From Clostridium sp. OS1-26 (GTDB lineage Bacteria > Bacillota > Clostridia > Clostridiales > Clostridiaceae): DNA of 64,000 bases. The notes beneath the pieces are model-generated. The model saw only the letters and a list, made by a program, of their open reading frames with translations. It made no database searches and was not told where the DNA came from. The stretch lies in assembly GCF_030915445.1 (NCBI RefSeq), contig NZ_CP133264.1, forward strand, positions 3,286,001-3,350,000, given 5' to 3'. Made by a program: the position numbers and the translations under genes. This document shows, piece after piece, positions 9,094 to 18,156 of the stretch (within the stretch, counting starts at the first letter, position 1; every line of letters begins with the position of its first letter).

Positions 9094-10419
9094 TTAAAAT
9101 AAATCGGGTTTTATTGACTGTTGGAATTTAAATATATTATCCGGGTCATAGATTTTTTTTACCTTTTTAAGATAATAATAATTTTTGCCGTAGTAGGCAT
9201 ATCCATAGTTTTCAAGCTCAGCATAAGGAAAGTTTACATAGGATCCATTTGTAAGTGGTTTGACATATTGAAAAACCTCTGCAACCCAATCTCTATAGAG
9301 ATCTGCATCATCATCCTTTTCCCAATCCGCTGTTATACCAACGATATATTTTGCATTTCTATAGTAATATGCTGAATAACTACTAGGCAATTCTTTTATT
9401 GCACCACCCAAAGAATATACTCTAATATAACAACTGTCTTCTCCAGGACTATTGTCTACATATTTAACTAAGCTTTTGATATTTCTTTTAGATAAAGGAC
9501 TGTATACAAATCTTCCAGTAGACTTAAATCTATCTGGTGGTCCATAAAAAGAACCAATGGCTCGCACAGCATCAATAAAAGGTACATATTCTATTAAAGA
9601 AGTCTCTAGTAAACCAGGAAGTAATAAAAAACTTTTTAAAATTTCCTCAGCCTCTGATTTGTTACCATAGAAAAATCCATTTAAATATATGCCTTCCTTA
9701 TTAAAACCAGCGAAACAACTGATCTTTCTATCGGCAGTTCTTAACCAGCATTGCCATAGGTCTAAGAACTTTTCTCTTGAAGTTTTATTCCACCTAAGTT
9801 GTATAAGAGTAATCTTATACACTTTATAAACCTTAAAGATATAGCTGATTGCTACTCCAAAATTTCCTCCACCAGCACCCCTACAAGCCCAGAACAATTC
9901 AGGATTAGTATATCTATTTGCAGTTATTAGGGTGCCCTTTCCATTTATCATTTTTATTTCTAACAGATTATCTGTTACTAAACCAAAATTTCTACAGGAC
10001 AATCCTATTCCTCCACCTAATACTAAACCAGAAATTCCAACTGAAGGGCATGTCCCACCATTGAAAGCATAACCATGCTGAGCTAGTTTTGAGTATATAC
10101 TCCATAATCTTGATCCTGCTTGAATTTTTACAATATCCTTTTTAATATCAATATAAACTTTGTTCATAGGAGTTATATCTATTACTAAAACGCCTGTATC
10201 CGTTGAATAGCCCTCGTAGTTATGACCGCCAGTACGAACCCGGAGTCCAACATGATTCTTTCTACACCACTTTATAGCGTTAGATACATCCGTAGGATTA
10301 TAGCAATAAACAATAGCCAGAGGAAATTTGTTTATAGCTCTGTTATATTCAAGTCTTAAAGTGGCGTACTCCTTATCAGAAGGAGTTATAACCTTACCTG
10401 TTAATCCATGAAAATTCAT
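9094..10419 (-). CDS. FAD-dependent oxidoreductase of the berberine-bridge/BBE family
   Basis: About 441 aa secondary-alcohol or amine oxidase fold. It has an FAD_binding_4 domain (about 25-200) with RVRTGGHNYEGYS, whose His is the usual 8-alpha FAD attachment, and GTCPSVGISGLVLGGGIG, whose Cys fits the second (bicovalent) attachment. The C-terminal BBE segment is NFPYAELENYGYAYYGKNYYYLKKVKKIYDPDNIFKFQQSI. The ATG at 10419 is chosen for AAAGGAG 7 bp upstream; an upstream in-frame extension lacks a ribosome site. Bacterial relatives oxidise sugars or secondary metabolites. The substrate here is unknown, and an O2-linked flavin oxidase is unexpected in an anaerobe. Confidence 0.87.
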   Translation of the reverse strand: MNFHGLTGKVITPSDKEYATLRLEYNRAINKFPLAIVYCYNPTDVSNAIKWCRKNHVGLRVRTGGHNYEGYSTDTGVLVIDITPMNKVYIDIKKDIVKIQAGSRLWSIYSKLAQHGYAFNGGTCPSVGISGLVLGGGIGLSCRNFGLVTDNLLEIKMINGKGTLITANRYTNPELFWACRGAGGGNFGVAISYIFKVYKVYKITLIQLRWNKTSREKFLDLWQCWLRTADRKISCFAGFNKEGIYLNGFFYGNKSEAEEILKSFLLLPGLLETSLIEYVPFIDAVRAIGSFYGPPDRFKSTGRFVYSPLSKRNIKSLVKYVDNSPGEDSCYIRVYSLGGAIKELPSSYSAYYYRNAKYIVGITADWEKDDDADLYRDWVAEVFQYVKPLTNGSYVNFPYAELENYGYAYYGKNYYYLKKVKKIYDPDNIFKFQQSIKPDLF

Positions 10420-10742
10420 ATTCTCACTCCTTTGTAAAATTAGGGTTTTGTAGTACATACATATGCTGCTAGGTACTAATTTGACAAAAGGTTTAAATAT
10501 ATTTTGCAACTTTACTGATATGTATTTATAAAAATAAAAATATATAATTCATAACATGACAGATCGTTGTCAAGTCATGATAGTTACAATGAATTTATAA
10601 TTAATGAATATATTTCAATTTAAATGAGAGATAACTGCGAGTTGAAGTATCAAAATACATTGCTGGTGTGTTGGAAACTGGAGCAGCTATATGCTATGGA
10701 TACTGATAACTACATAATAGAAACATCGAGAATATGAAAGTT
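10420..10742. other. Intergenic region without a convincing gene
   Basis: Between the FAD oxidase start and the long palindrome. It holds the oxidase promoter region and short stretches with less AT-rich codons, for example an open stretch ending IAGVLETGAAICYGY near 10631-10705. That stretch may be a fragment of a lost gene, but no family could be named. Confidence 0.3.
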
Positions 10743-10831
10743 AAGCCTGCATCCACTGTAAAATGTATCCTATAGATCAGACTTTTTTTATGTCTACTCT
10801 ATAGGGTACATTTTACTGAGGATACAGGCTT
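10743..10831. repeat. Long imperfect palindrome (about 40-bp arms)
   Basis: Arms 10743-10782 and 10792-10831 pair nearly throughout, with a handful of mismatches, around a T-rich loop. Pairing continues outward as GTTAA/TTAAC with a 2-nt offset. A T tract follows on the plus strand. It could be an unusually long terminator or a small palindromic mobile repeat (MITE-like). Confidence 0.6.
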
Positions 10832-10857
10832 TTTAACTATCAAATAAAGTGTGTAAT

Positions 10858-11007
10858 TTATTCTTTATGTTTGTCTATGTATATATCAAGTGCTTTTATT
10901 CCTCTGTGTGCAAGTTTAACAAATAATACAAATCCATAAATGCTCATACCTAATGCTGCTAATAAAATAATTAAATTAAATAAAGCAAATGTAGTAGCCA
11001 TCATCAT
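10858..11007 (-). CDS. Small single-pass membrane protein, 49 aa
   Basis: An open frame begins with three consecutive ATGs (11007, 11004, 11001), preceded by AGGGGGAT. The product has one hydrophobic helix (FALFNLIILLAALGMSIYGF, then VLFVKL) followed by a basic, helical tail (AHRGIKALDIYIDKHKE). This is the profile of conserved clostridial small membrane proteins. No function is known. Its 3' end lies directly beside the long palindrome, which could serve as its terminator. Confidence 0.6.
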   Translation of the reverse strand: MMMATTFALFNLIILLAALGMSIYGFVLFVKLAHRGIKALDIYIDKHKE

Positions 11008-11213
11008 AATAATATCCCCCTAACGACTTTTATATACTAAATTATACAGTTTTTACCGATTTAAATAAAGGAAAATCACATGATTTATAGAATTTATAGT
11101 ACAGACAGAAGACTATCAAAAATTTTTTTCAGGATCTAAGTCACTTTGGTTGTGCGGATATGTATGTGCAATTAGTATATTACAAGATAGAAAATAATAT
11201 TGTGGGGAAATTA

Positions 11214-11247
11214 AAAAATGGGAGTCATTATATAAACTCCCATTTTT
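11214..11247 (-). terminator. Terminator after 2-enoate reductase
   Basis: AAAAATGGGAGT (11214-11225) pairs with ACTCCCATTTTT (11236-11247). On the minus strand T6 follows. It is a strong rho-independent terminator for the gene ending at 11279. Confidence 0.8.
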
Positions 11248-11278
11248 GATCGTCAGGTAAAAAGTTATTTTGATCACT

Positions 11279-13282
11279 CTAAATTTGTCTTGCTATTTCG
11301 TAAGCATCCCAAATTGCATACATTATATTTTTAACATTCTTAGCATCGCCTAAAAGATATACTTCATCCGCTAAATTTTCAACTTTTTCGTAAAGACTGT
11401 TATTAGATCTATATCCAACAGCAAAGATAATAGTATCTGCGTCTATAGGTTTCTCTCCATCTTTAGTTTCTATAATAGCACCTTTTTCAGTAATTTCTTT
11501 AACAAGAGAAGAAGTTATGGTATTAACCTTATTGTAGTTTAAAAGATCTTTAAGCATATCATAATTCATAAAAGGCATTCCGCCATGAGGTCCACCTAGA
11601 ATTTCAGGAAGTGCTTCCACTATAGTTACATCCTTACCCATCTGTCTTAGCCAAAGGCCAGTTTCACATCCTACAAGGCCTGCGCCGATTATTGTTACTT
11701 TATTTCCTGCCTTAGATGGATCCAACAACACCTTGTCCGCAGTCAATACATTATTTTTTTCTACTCCTTTTATATTTAGAATTATAGGTGTAGAGCCGGT
11801 AGCTACAATTACAGCATCTGAATTAGTTGATTTTATCATATCTTCACTAACTTCAGTGTTAAGGTGAATATTTACTTTTAAATCGCAAAGTTCATTTTCA
11901 TACCATCTAAGGAGAGCATGGTCATCCTTCTTAAAGGAAGGTACTCCGCCTGGAACAACATTTCCTCCAAGTTTGTCTGCTTTTTCATATAGATGAACCT
12001 CATGACCTCTTAGGGAAGCAACTCTGGAAGCTTCCATTCCAGCTATTCCGCCTCCTATTATAGTAATCTTCTTATTTTGAAGTGCAGGAGTTAAACCGTA
12101 AATTTCTTCTCTTCCGCAGGAGGGATTTACAGCACAGGAAAGCACATTGCTATTTGCAATTCTTCCCATACATCCTTCATGACAAGAAAGACATGGGCGA
12201 ATTTTATTAGCTTTGCCTTTTTTTATTTTATTTGGAATATAAGGATCTGCAAGTAGTGGTCTGCCAAGGCCTACAATATCACAGAAACCTTCTTCTATTG
12301 CCTTTGTTGCTAAATCAGGATCTTCCATTCTTCCTGCCAGTATTATTGGAACATTAACTGCTTCCTTCAATGCCTTACCAAAAGGCATATACATACCACC
12401 TTCGCCAAAATACATTGGCGGATGATTCCAATACCAGGAGTCGTAGGTTCCAGCATCAACGTTTAGTGCGTTATAGCCAGCATCAACTAAAATTTTAGCA
12501 GCTTCTAAGCCTTCTTCTGTATCTCTTCCCAGTTCTTCAAATTCTTCTCCAGGAAGTGCTCCTTCACGTATGCCTTTAACATAACTTTTTAAACTGTATC
12601 TTAATGATACAGGGAAACTGTCACCACAAGCAGCTTTTATTGCTTGAACTATTTCTATAGGGAATTTTAATCTTCCCATTAGATCTCCGCCGTATTCATC
12701 GGTTCTTTTATTGTATAAGCTTATTGTAAATTGATCTAGTAAATATCCTTCGTGTACTGCATGAATTTCTACTCCATCAAAGCCAGCCTGTTTAGCAATT
12801 GCTGAAGCCTCCGCAAATTTTTTAACAAAGGTTTTTATTTCATCTATGGTCATTTCTTTATGTTCTATTCTAGGATCCCATCTGTTAGTAATTGCAGAAG
12901 GGGCAACTGGATTTTTTATAACATGAGGTAAACCAGCACGTCCAAAACCTGCAGTTAACTGTAAGAAAATCTTTGAACCATAAGCATGTACTCTTTCTGT
13001 CATTTCTTTAGCTGTAAGAATAAAAGCACCTGGATTTATAGTTGGACATGGTAGAGTAGGTGTTCCTAAACCTTCTATTTCGTTATAGACACTGCAGATA
13101 CCTGTGATAATTAAACCGGTACCACCTTTAGCTCTTTCTACATAGTAGTCTACTCCTCTTTGGTTAAAGGCACCTTCTTTATCTGCAAAGCCTATTGGTC
13201 CCATAGGTGCCATAGAGAATCTGTTCTTAATTTCAAGGTTTCCAATTTTGATACTTTTAAAGAGAGATTGATATTTGTTCAT
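11279..13282 (-). CDS. 2-enoate reductase (FMN/FAD/4Fe-4S, FldZ-like)
   Basis: About 667 aa multidomain reductase of the 2,4-dienoyl-CoA reductase/2-enoate reductase family. The N-terminal OYE-type barrel (about 1-340) contains GVEIHAVHEGYLLDQF. A 4Fe-4S site follows: CLSCHEGC...C with spacing CxxCxxxCx11C. Then come an FAD-binding Rossmann fold (ITIIGGGIAGMEASR) and an NAD(P)-binding fold (VTIIGAGLVGCETG). In clostridia such enzymes reduce enoates such as cinnamate during reductive amino-acid fermentation. ATG 13282 follows GGGAGGAAAG. It is transcribed from a TTGACA/TATATT promoter and is divergent from a TetR gene. The substrate is inferred only at family level. Confidence 0.92.
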   Translation of the reverse strand: MNKYQSLFKSIKIGNLEIKNRFSMAPMGPIGFADKEGAFNQRGVDYYVERAKGGTGLIITGICSVYNEIEGLGTPTLPCPTINPGAFILTAKEMTERVHAYGSKIFLQLTAGFGRAGLPHVIKNPVAPSAITNRWDPRIEHKEMTIDEIKTFVKKFAEASAIAKQAGFDGVEIHAVHEGYLLDQFTISLYNKRTDEYGGDLMGRLKFPIEIVQAIKAACGDSFPVSLRYSLKSYVKGIREGALPGEEFEELGRDTEEGLEAAKILVDAGYNALNVDAGTYDSWYWNHPPMYFGEGGMYMPFGKALKEAVNVPIILAGRMEDPDLATKAIEEGFCDIVGLGRPLLADPYIPNKIKKGKANKIRPCLSCHEGCMGRIANSNVLSCAVNPSCGREEIYGLTPALQNKKITIIGGGIAGMEASRVASLRGHEVHLYEKADKLGGNVVPGGVPSFKKDDHALLRWYENELCDLKVNIHLNTEVSEDMIKSTNSDAVIVATGSTPIILNIKGVEKNNVLTADKVLLDPSKAGNKVTIIGAGLVGCETGLWLRQMGKDVTIVEALPEILGGPHGGMPFMNYDMLKDLLNYNKVNTITSSLVKEITEKGAIIETKDGEKPIDADTIIFAVGYRSNNSLYEKVENLADEVYLLGDAKNVKNIMYAIWDAYEIARQI

Positions 13283-13351
13283 AAACTTTCCTCCCGAAAT
13301 CAAAATATATAAGAATTGACCGAATGCGTTATGTGAAATTCTTATGATTTT

Positions 13352-13380
13352 AATATAATACTTTGATATATTACTGTCAA
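13352..13380 (-). promoter_or_regulatory. Promoter of 2-enoate reductase
   Basis: Minus strand: -35 TTGACA (13375-13380), a 17-bp spacer and -10 TATATT (13352-13357). It lies in the 200-bp divergent region shared with the TetR gene, which is the likely repressor. Confidence 0.75.
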
Positions 13381-13484
13381 TATAAATCGTGTGAATAATG
13401 TGAATTTAATTTGAATTTACATAGTCAGTTGTATTATATTAATATTAGTTATAAATTAGGGTTAAGCTTAAGGGAGAAGCAGTA

Positions 13485-14086
13485 ATGAGCGAAAATAAAC
13501 TAACTAAAAGAAAAATTCAAGCAATAAATACTAAAGAACAAATATTAAAAACTTCAATTGAACTAATTGCAAAAAAGGTTATGACAACGTCAGTATTAAT
13601 GAGATTTGTAAAGAGGTAGGAGTTTCTGTAGGGGCTTTTTATCATCATTTTGGTGGTAAGGAGGATATTATAGTGGAAACCTATAAGGAATTTGATAAGG
13701 CCTTTGAAGATTTTGCTGACCAAATTCCCAAAAACGTAAAAGCTGTAGATAAACTTTTAGAGTTTATTAAATATCAAGTAGAATATGCAGAAAAGAGAGG
13801 CCTAGATATAATTAGGCAAGTTTATAAAAGTCAGCTTTATGCAGGAAGAGAATTTTTCATATCTGAGGAGAGAACGCTTCCAAGGCTTTTAAATGAGGTT
13901 GTAGAGGAAGCGCAAAAAAATGATGAACTTATAGCTGATGTTTCCTCGAAAGAAATAACTAAACAGCTTTTAAGATTATCTAGAGGTACTATATATGACT
14001 GGTGCGTGCATAATGCAAGCTATGATATTGTTAAGGAAACCTTAGAAGCAGTAGAATATTTTTTGTCAGCATTTAAAAAGAAATAA
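13485..14086 (+). CDS. TetR/AcrR-family transcriptional regulator, frame broken near 13571
   Basis: About 200 aa once the frame is restored. The N-terminal part (13485 onward) is the HTH domain: KEQILKTSIELIAKKGYDN, then INEICKEVGVSVGAFYHHFGGKEDII. The C-terminal ligand domain runs in the -1 frame to 14086. The break is an A6 run (13571-13576); one more A gives the expected KKGYDNV. ATG 13485 follows AGGGAGAAG. It is divergent from the 2-enoate reductase, so it probably represses that gene in response to an enoate or aromatic acid. The ligand is unknown. Confidence 0.87.
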
Positions 14087-14177
14087 AATACATTTAAGTT
14101 GCTATGGCATGCTTTATTGTACTAGGCTTTTCAATAAAATTTTTACTTGTCGAAAGATCTCTCAATAAGATGCAAAT

Positions 14178-14219
14178 AAACAAATGGACGAAAGAAGTGA
14201 GTATTTCGCCCATTTGTTT
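14178..14219. terminator. 16-bp hairpin between convergent genes
   Basis: AAACAAATGG-CGAAA (14178-14193) pairs with TTTCG-CCATTTGTTT (14204-14219) with one central mismatch. It lies between the TetR gene (+) and the gene ending at 14283 (-), so a shared terminator is likely despite the modest T tracts. Confidence 0.5.
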
Positions 14220-14282
14220 AGGAATTAATAAAAGTTTATTAGATTTAAGAAATAGTCAGATAGACTTTCTTTTTCTAAATAT

Positions 14283-14774
14283 TTAACACATAACAATAAT
14301 CTCATATGGCGTGGTTTGGGCTGGTATACTCATTGTGGTAGTACCATAGATAACAATTAGATTTCGGTTTGCAGGGTTTTGGGTAAAAGTTTGATCATTC
14401 TCAAGTAATATCTGAGTAGATGGGCCAATATTTAATTTTAATTGGTTATCGCTGCTCACTAACTGACTGTTAAAATAGTCTACTTTCACATTTTCATATT
14501 GTATATCTTTTGCCATAACAATTGCTCTATATTGTGGCGGAAAAATGAGAGGAACAGGTGCATTTGCATCATAAAATCCCGTTACCATATCTCCTACTTC
14601 CATCGTTACATGGTCTACAAAGTAAGTATTTGGTGCCACTACAAAATTTACTGTATTTCCAAATCCGTCTTCCACAGACATTAATTTATAACATCCTGGA
14701 TTTTTTTCATTTGTAGCTATTGAAAAATCATTAATCATGGTAATCATACCATGGAAAGGTTGAAATTTTTCCAC
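14283..14774 (-). CDS. Hypothetical protein, about 163 aa
   Basis: No family recognised. The protein is soluble, beta-rich and proline/asparagine-rich, with no signal peptide or membrane segment. Noteworthy stretches are FHGMITMINDFSIA, GNTVNFVVAPNTYFVD, VGDMVTGFYDANAPVPLIFPPQYRAIVMA and YGTTTMSIPAQTTPYEIIVMC. These read like repeated OB- or beta-barrel strands in two tandem halves. GTG 14774 is preferred because GTGGAG lies about 7 bp upstream; the ATG at 14804 would add ten residues. It is a single gene with its own surroundings, so its job cannot be inferred. Confidence 0.65.
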   Translation of the reverse strand: MEKFQPFHGMITMINDFSIATNEKNPGCYKLMSVEDGFGNTVNFVVAPNTYFVDHVTMEVGDMVTGFYDANAPVPLIFPPQYRAIVMAKDIQYENVKVDYFNSQLVSSDNQLKLNIGPSTQILLENDQTFTQNPANRNLIVIYGTTTMSIPAQTTPYEIIVMC

Positions 14775-14949
14775 TTTTATTTCTCCACTTCTAATCAAAT
14801 ACATATTCTATATAGCCTATGCATTCTTAAGATTTTGTGTTACATTTGTTATTAAATAAATTATCTTTGAATTAAAAAAACAAAAACAATTTATAAAGCT
14901 TATGATACAATATAGGAACTGATAAATTTTAAAACAGTAAGGAGAATAT

Positions 14950-15572
14950 ATGGATAAAGAAATAGTATTAAATGACATCGAATTTCAAAAATTAACTGCA
15001 CATGAAACTTGGGAAAGGTTATATAATAAGGAGCTAAATTGTAAAAAGAATATTCTAGAGTATATTGATATAACAAAAGTGCTTAAAAAGGAAAACGTAA
15101 ATGAGGAACAGATTAAAGATACATATAATTATATTTATGAGCACATAGAGGGGTTAAAGGATTCAGTAAAACCAAATACACTGATGTACTTAAAGAATAA
15201 CCTAAAATCACAGCTTGGAAAGTATGTTAAAGAAAAAGATCCAAAGCCAGTAAATCATTTTATAGAGTTTTTTAAGGCGGCATATCCTGAAGATACTAGA
15301 AGAAAAGATTTTACGTGGGTTTTAATGAATATAAATAGTATTTCAGAGGAGCAGATATGGACTACTTTAACCTATATTAATAGAGAATGTTTAAATAACA
15401 ATCTTATTCTGAATACTAGCCAAAAAAAGATATAGTAGAAATGATTGAAAAGTTAGTTAGTAAGAATAATATTAAGTATATAAATAATCTTAGAAGTCTC
15501 AAACAATTAACTAATATATTAAATATAAGCATTGTAGGTGTTGGTGAAGTATTTAAGGTAAGACATAAGTAA
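14950..15572 (+). CDS. Hypothetical protein, about 207 aa, frame broken near 15422
   Basis: Not recognised. A charged, largely helical soluble protein beginning MDKEIVLNDIEFQKLTAHETWERLYN; ribosome site AAGGAGA. The first 161 residues end in an A7 run (15422-15428). One extra A lets the protein continue KKDIVEMIEKLVSKNNIKYI to a stop at 15570. The tail ISIVGVGEVFKVRHK looks like a natural C-terminus, so the short form is probably an artefact. It is followed by a strong hairpin. Confidence 0.65.
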
Positions 15573-15587
15573 AAGTTTATTAGATTC

Positions 15588-15626
15588 TTCAATTTCTGCA
15601 AGGGGATTCCCCTTGCAAAAATTGAA
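15588..15626. terminator. Bidirectional terminator hairpin
   Basis: TTCAATTT-TGCAAGGGG pairs with CCCCTTGCA-AAATTGAA around a 3-nt loop, between convergent genes ending at 15572 (+) and 15660 (-). Confidence 0.75.
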
Positions 15627-15659
15627 ATACAATTAATGGAGTACATTGCTAGTGTATAT

Positions 15660-17095
15660 CTATTGGTTAAGTTCAATTTTAAATTTTAAGTCTTCTCTAA
15701 ACTCAACATTACTCATGTCATTAGTGCATATAGTATATTTTTTACTTGAATCTAACAATGGAAGCTCTAGTGTAAATTCATTAGGTTTCTGTTCGTCTCT
15801 ATGCAGATTATAACTTTTAGGTGTAACGAATTCTCCTTTATTATCTTTTATATGAAGCGCTGTTGCTTGAAAATAAGGTGCTTTACCAGCGGCTGTAAAT
15901 TTAACTACAGTTTTATCTTTTTCATTTCTTACATTATTTATTATAATTTTTCCCATACTGCCTTGAGGAAGTTCCTTTGGATAAACTCCATCCATAACTT
16001 GACTTACTTCTACAGCTTTCTTTCCTTTTATAGCAGTATAAGTTTCTTTTCCGTCCTTATCTACACTTACACTACCGCCGCCAGAAGGAGTAATCTTACA
16101 AGGAACAATAGTTAAATATTTTGGGACATTTTTAGGCTTAGCATACTGCATTTCACTCTGGAAAATTCCCGTATTAGTATCATGACTTCCAGCACCAATA
16201 CCTTTAGGTATGAGCTCTACCCCTTTATCATCAAAAGCGATCCAATATTCATAATCAAACAGAGAACCTCCATTTACCTCCTTTTTATATTTATCTTTTC
16301 CATTTAGGAAAATAGAAGTATCTATAGGAGATAAAACTACCTTATCTATAGTTACAGTACTATCTGGAAAATCAATTTTATTACCTGGTTTAAATACCTT
16401 ACTATTTTTAGTTAATTCTTCTTTTGACACGCTGAAGGCAAATTTCCAGTTACCTTTTATGTCCATTATTTCATCAATATTTAAGTCGATATTAAATTTA
16501 TCAGAGGTTTTTGGCAAATTAGTATGAAATTCTTCATTACCTACATAAGTATAAGCATCAATATTTTCTCCATAGCCAGTACCATGTCCACCGTCTTGTT
16601 TTCCATTTACTTTTAAAAATCTAGATAAGTTTATACCGTGAAATTCCTTGAGTTCTTTATTGCTCTTTACTGTATAGCCTATAATTAATTTTGAATCATC
16701 TGCTAAAACCTCATTTATAGTGAGGGTTATACCTTTATCAGTAATACTTTTGTTTATTATTTGAGAGTATTCAACATAATTTCCACCTAGTCCGAGTTTA
16801 TCATTAAGGGTTTGTGTTATGGAACTTAAAACTGGAATATTCTGAGCTAAGGCTGGAGAAACTGTACCTATAGCTATAATACTTACTAAAGCTGCAGCTG
16901 CTGCTACGGAACCCCTTTGAACATTTTAAAATTATTTTTGCTTTTTATTTTTTTATTTAGATTTTTCTTTATTCTTTCCTTTTGCATGTCGTCTACTTCT
17001 TCATTCATATTATTAAACTCACTTTCCTCAAGTTTTATGTGATTAAATAACTTGTATATATCTTTTTCTTCTAAATTAAAATCCTTATTATTCAT
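15660..17095 (-). CDS. Anti-sigma factor with DUF4179 domain, frame broken near 16912
   Basis: About 478 aa after repair. An N-terminal cytoplasmic part (MNNKDFNLEEKDIYKLFNHI..., about 62 aa) is followed by a membrane segment (SVAAAAALVSIIAIGTVSPALA). A long extracytoplasmic region then begins NIPVLSSITQTLNDKLGLGG, the DUF4179 start, followed by beta-rich DUF5643-like sequence (LTINEVLADDSKLIIGYTVKS). The break is a C4 run on the plus strand (16912-16915); one more base gives KGGSVAAAA. It overlaps the upstream sigma gene by one base (TAATG), so the two are translationally coupled. It should hold the sigma factor at the membrane until an unknown envelope signal arrives. Confidence 0.82.
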
Positions 17096-17661
17096 TACAC
17101 TACATCTCCCTTCAAAAGAGTAAGCTTTTCCTTTAAAAATTTACGCCCTCTCGAAAGTCTCTTATCTATAAGATTTCTATTTACCCCAAAAACTTCTGCT
17201 ATGTTGTCTACACCTTCATATAAAAAATATCTTCTTATAAATATTTCCTTGTCTTCATCCTTCATATGGTTTATTGCTTCTAAAAGTTCTTCTTTATTCT
17301 CCTTCGATATTATTATTTTCTCTGTATTGAATTCGTCTGGTAATGTGTAATCATCTATACATTCAACATTAGTACTTTGATTAAAGAGCTTTCTTTGGTA
17401 ATCTATAGCTTTGTATTTAGCTACAGCAGCAATCCAATATTTAAAATCTCCTTTTTCTTCATCAAAGCTCTTAATATTATTCCATACAGACCAAAATACA
17501 TCATTTACACATTCTTCTACATATTGAGCGTGAAAATTTGAATTTAAAACGCTCCGCACAACTTTAAAAACTAAATTACTATAGTTGTCAACTACAAAAT
17601 CTAATGCTTTTGCATTTTTATTTTGTAGTTGATTTATAAAGTTTGTTTCATTTATATTCAT
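17095..17661 (-). CDS. ECF-type RNA polymerase sigma factor
   Basis: 188 aa. Region 2: AKALDFVVDNYSNLVFKVVRSVLNSN...VEECVNDVFWSVWNNIKSFDEEKGDFKYWIAAVAKYKAIDYQR. Region 4: MKDEDKEIFIRRYFLYEGVDNIAEVFGVNRNLIDKRLSRGRKFLKEKL. The ribosome site AAAGGAGAG precedes the ATG. It belongs with the DUF4179 anti-sigma encoded immediately after it. The subfamily with DUF4179 partners is common in Clostridia. Target genes are unknown. A short palindrome GAGAAGCTTCTC lies just upstream of the start. Confidence 0.9.
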   Translation of the reverse strand: MNINETNFINQLQNKNAKALDFVVDNYSNLVFKVVRSVLNSNFHAQYVEECVNDVFWSVWNNIKSFDEEKGDFKYWIAAVAKYKAIDYQRKLFNQSTNVECIDDYTLPDEFNTEKIIISKENKEELLEAINHMKDEDKEIFIRRYFLYEGVDNIAEVFGVNRNLIDKRLSRGRKFLKEKLTLLKGDVV

Positions 17662-17899
17662 ATATATCTCTCCTTTGAGAAGCTTCTCATAGATTAATAC
17701 GAAGTAACTATTACTTTTCTGACATTAGGTAGCTTAAAAAAATAACTAGCCAGTATGCTAGTCTATTTTGTACAACTATTATGATAAAGTAAATTTCTAT
17801 TTAAGTATAGTTTTAGAAGCATCGCAATTAGCATATCTAGAAAGGATGCCTAGATTTTTTTAAAGATATAAAAAAGGTGAGTGTAGAGCTCAACTTAAA

Positions 17900-18055
17900 T
17901 TAGTAGCGCATTACAGCTGGTGCGCGATACTCACCATTAAGCACTCTTTGTTTTGGCCAGTACATTCGAAGCGTTAGATTAAATGGACCTGTAGGTGCTG
18001 GTAAACAATTAGATTCTTTGGATATACCTGGTGAAGTGTTTTGTATAAAATTCTA
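17900..18055 (-). pseudogene. C-terminal remnant of a DUF1254/DUF1214 protein gene
   Basis: A 50-codon open stretch on the minus strand reads FIQNTSPGISKESNCLPAP, then TGPFNLTLRMYWPKQRVLNG, then EYRAPAVMRY and stop. This is the conserved C-terminus of the DUF1214 family (ESPG...NWLPAP.GPF.LTLRLYWP). A stop codon immediately precedes it and the other several hundred residues are absent, so it is a truncated leftover. GGTGAGT/ACTCACC arms (17877-17935) plus T6 on the minus strand look like its old terminator. The rest of 17662-17876 holds only a weak ATCTAG/CTAGAT hairpin. Confidence 0.75.
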
Positions 18056-18063
18056 TAAAATTG

Positions 18064-18115
18064 TTGACATGGAAACAAAAATATATTAATATTGTGTCTG
18101 AGGAAACAAAAATAT
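18064..18115 (+). promoter_or_regulatory. MarR-gene promoter with 31-bp-spaced direct repeats
   Basis: -35 TTGACA (18064-18069), a 17-bp spacer, -10 TAATAT (18087-18092). An identical 14-mer GGAAACAAAAATAT occurs at 18071-18084 (inside the spacer) and 18102-18115 (about three helical turns downstream). The second copy leads into ATATTATTGTTTT, giving an imperfect dyad. Likely autoregulatory sites for the MarR protein. Confidence 0.65.
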
Positions 18116-18156
18116 GATATTATTGTTTTGTTGAAAATAACAGGAAGGTGTTTGAA

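Noticed and set aside
10624..10737. 37-codon ORF beginning MRDNCELKYQ
   Set aside because: No ribosome site or similarity. A different frame of the same stretch looks just as protein-like, so neither can be called.
14104..14286. Open frame of about 60 codons on the plus strand after the TetR gene
   Set aside because: No ribosome site. It runs through the inverted repeat at 14178-14219, its composition is non-coding, and no family resemblance is seen.
17838..17866. ATCTAG/CTAGAT hairpin followed by T7
   Set aside because: The stem is only 6 bp and no plus-strand gene ends nearby, so a terminator call is not supported.
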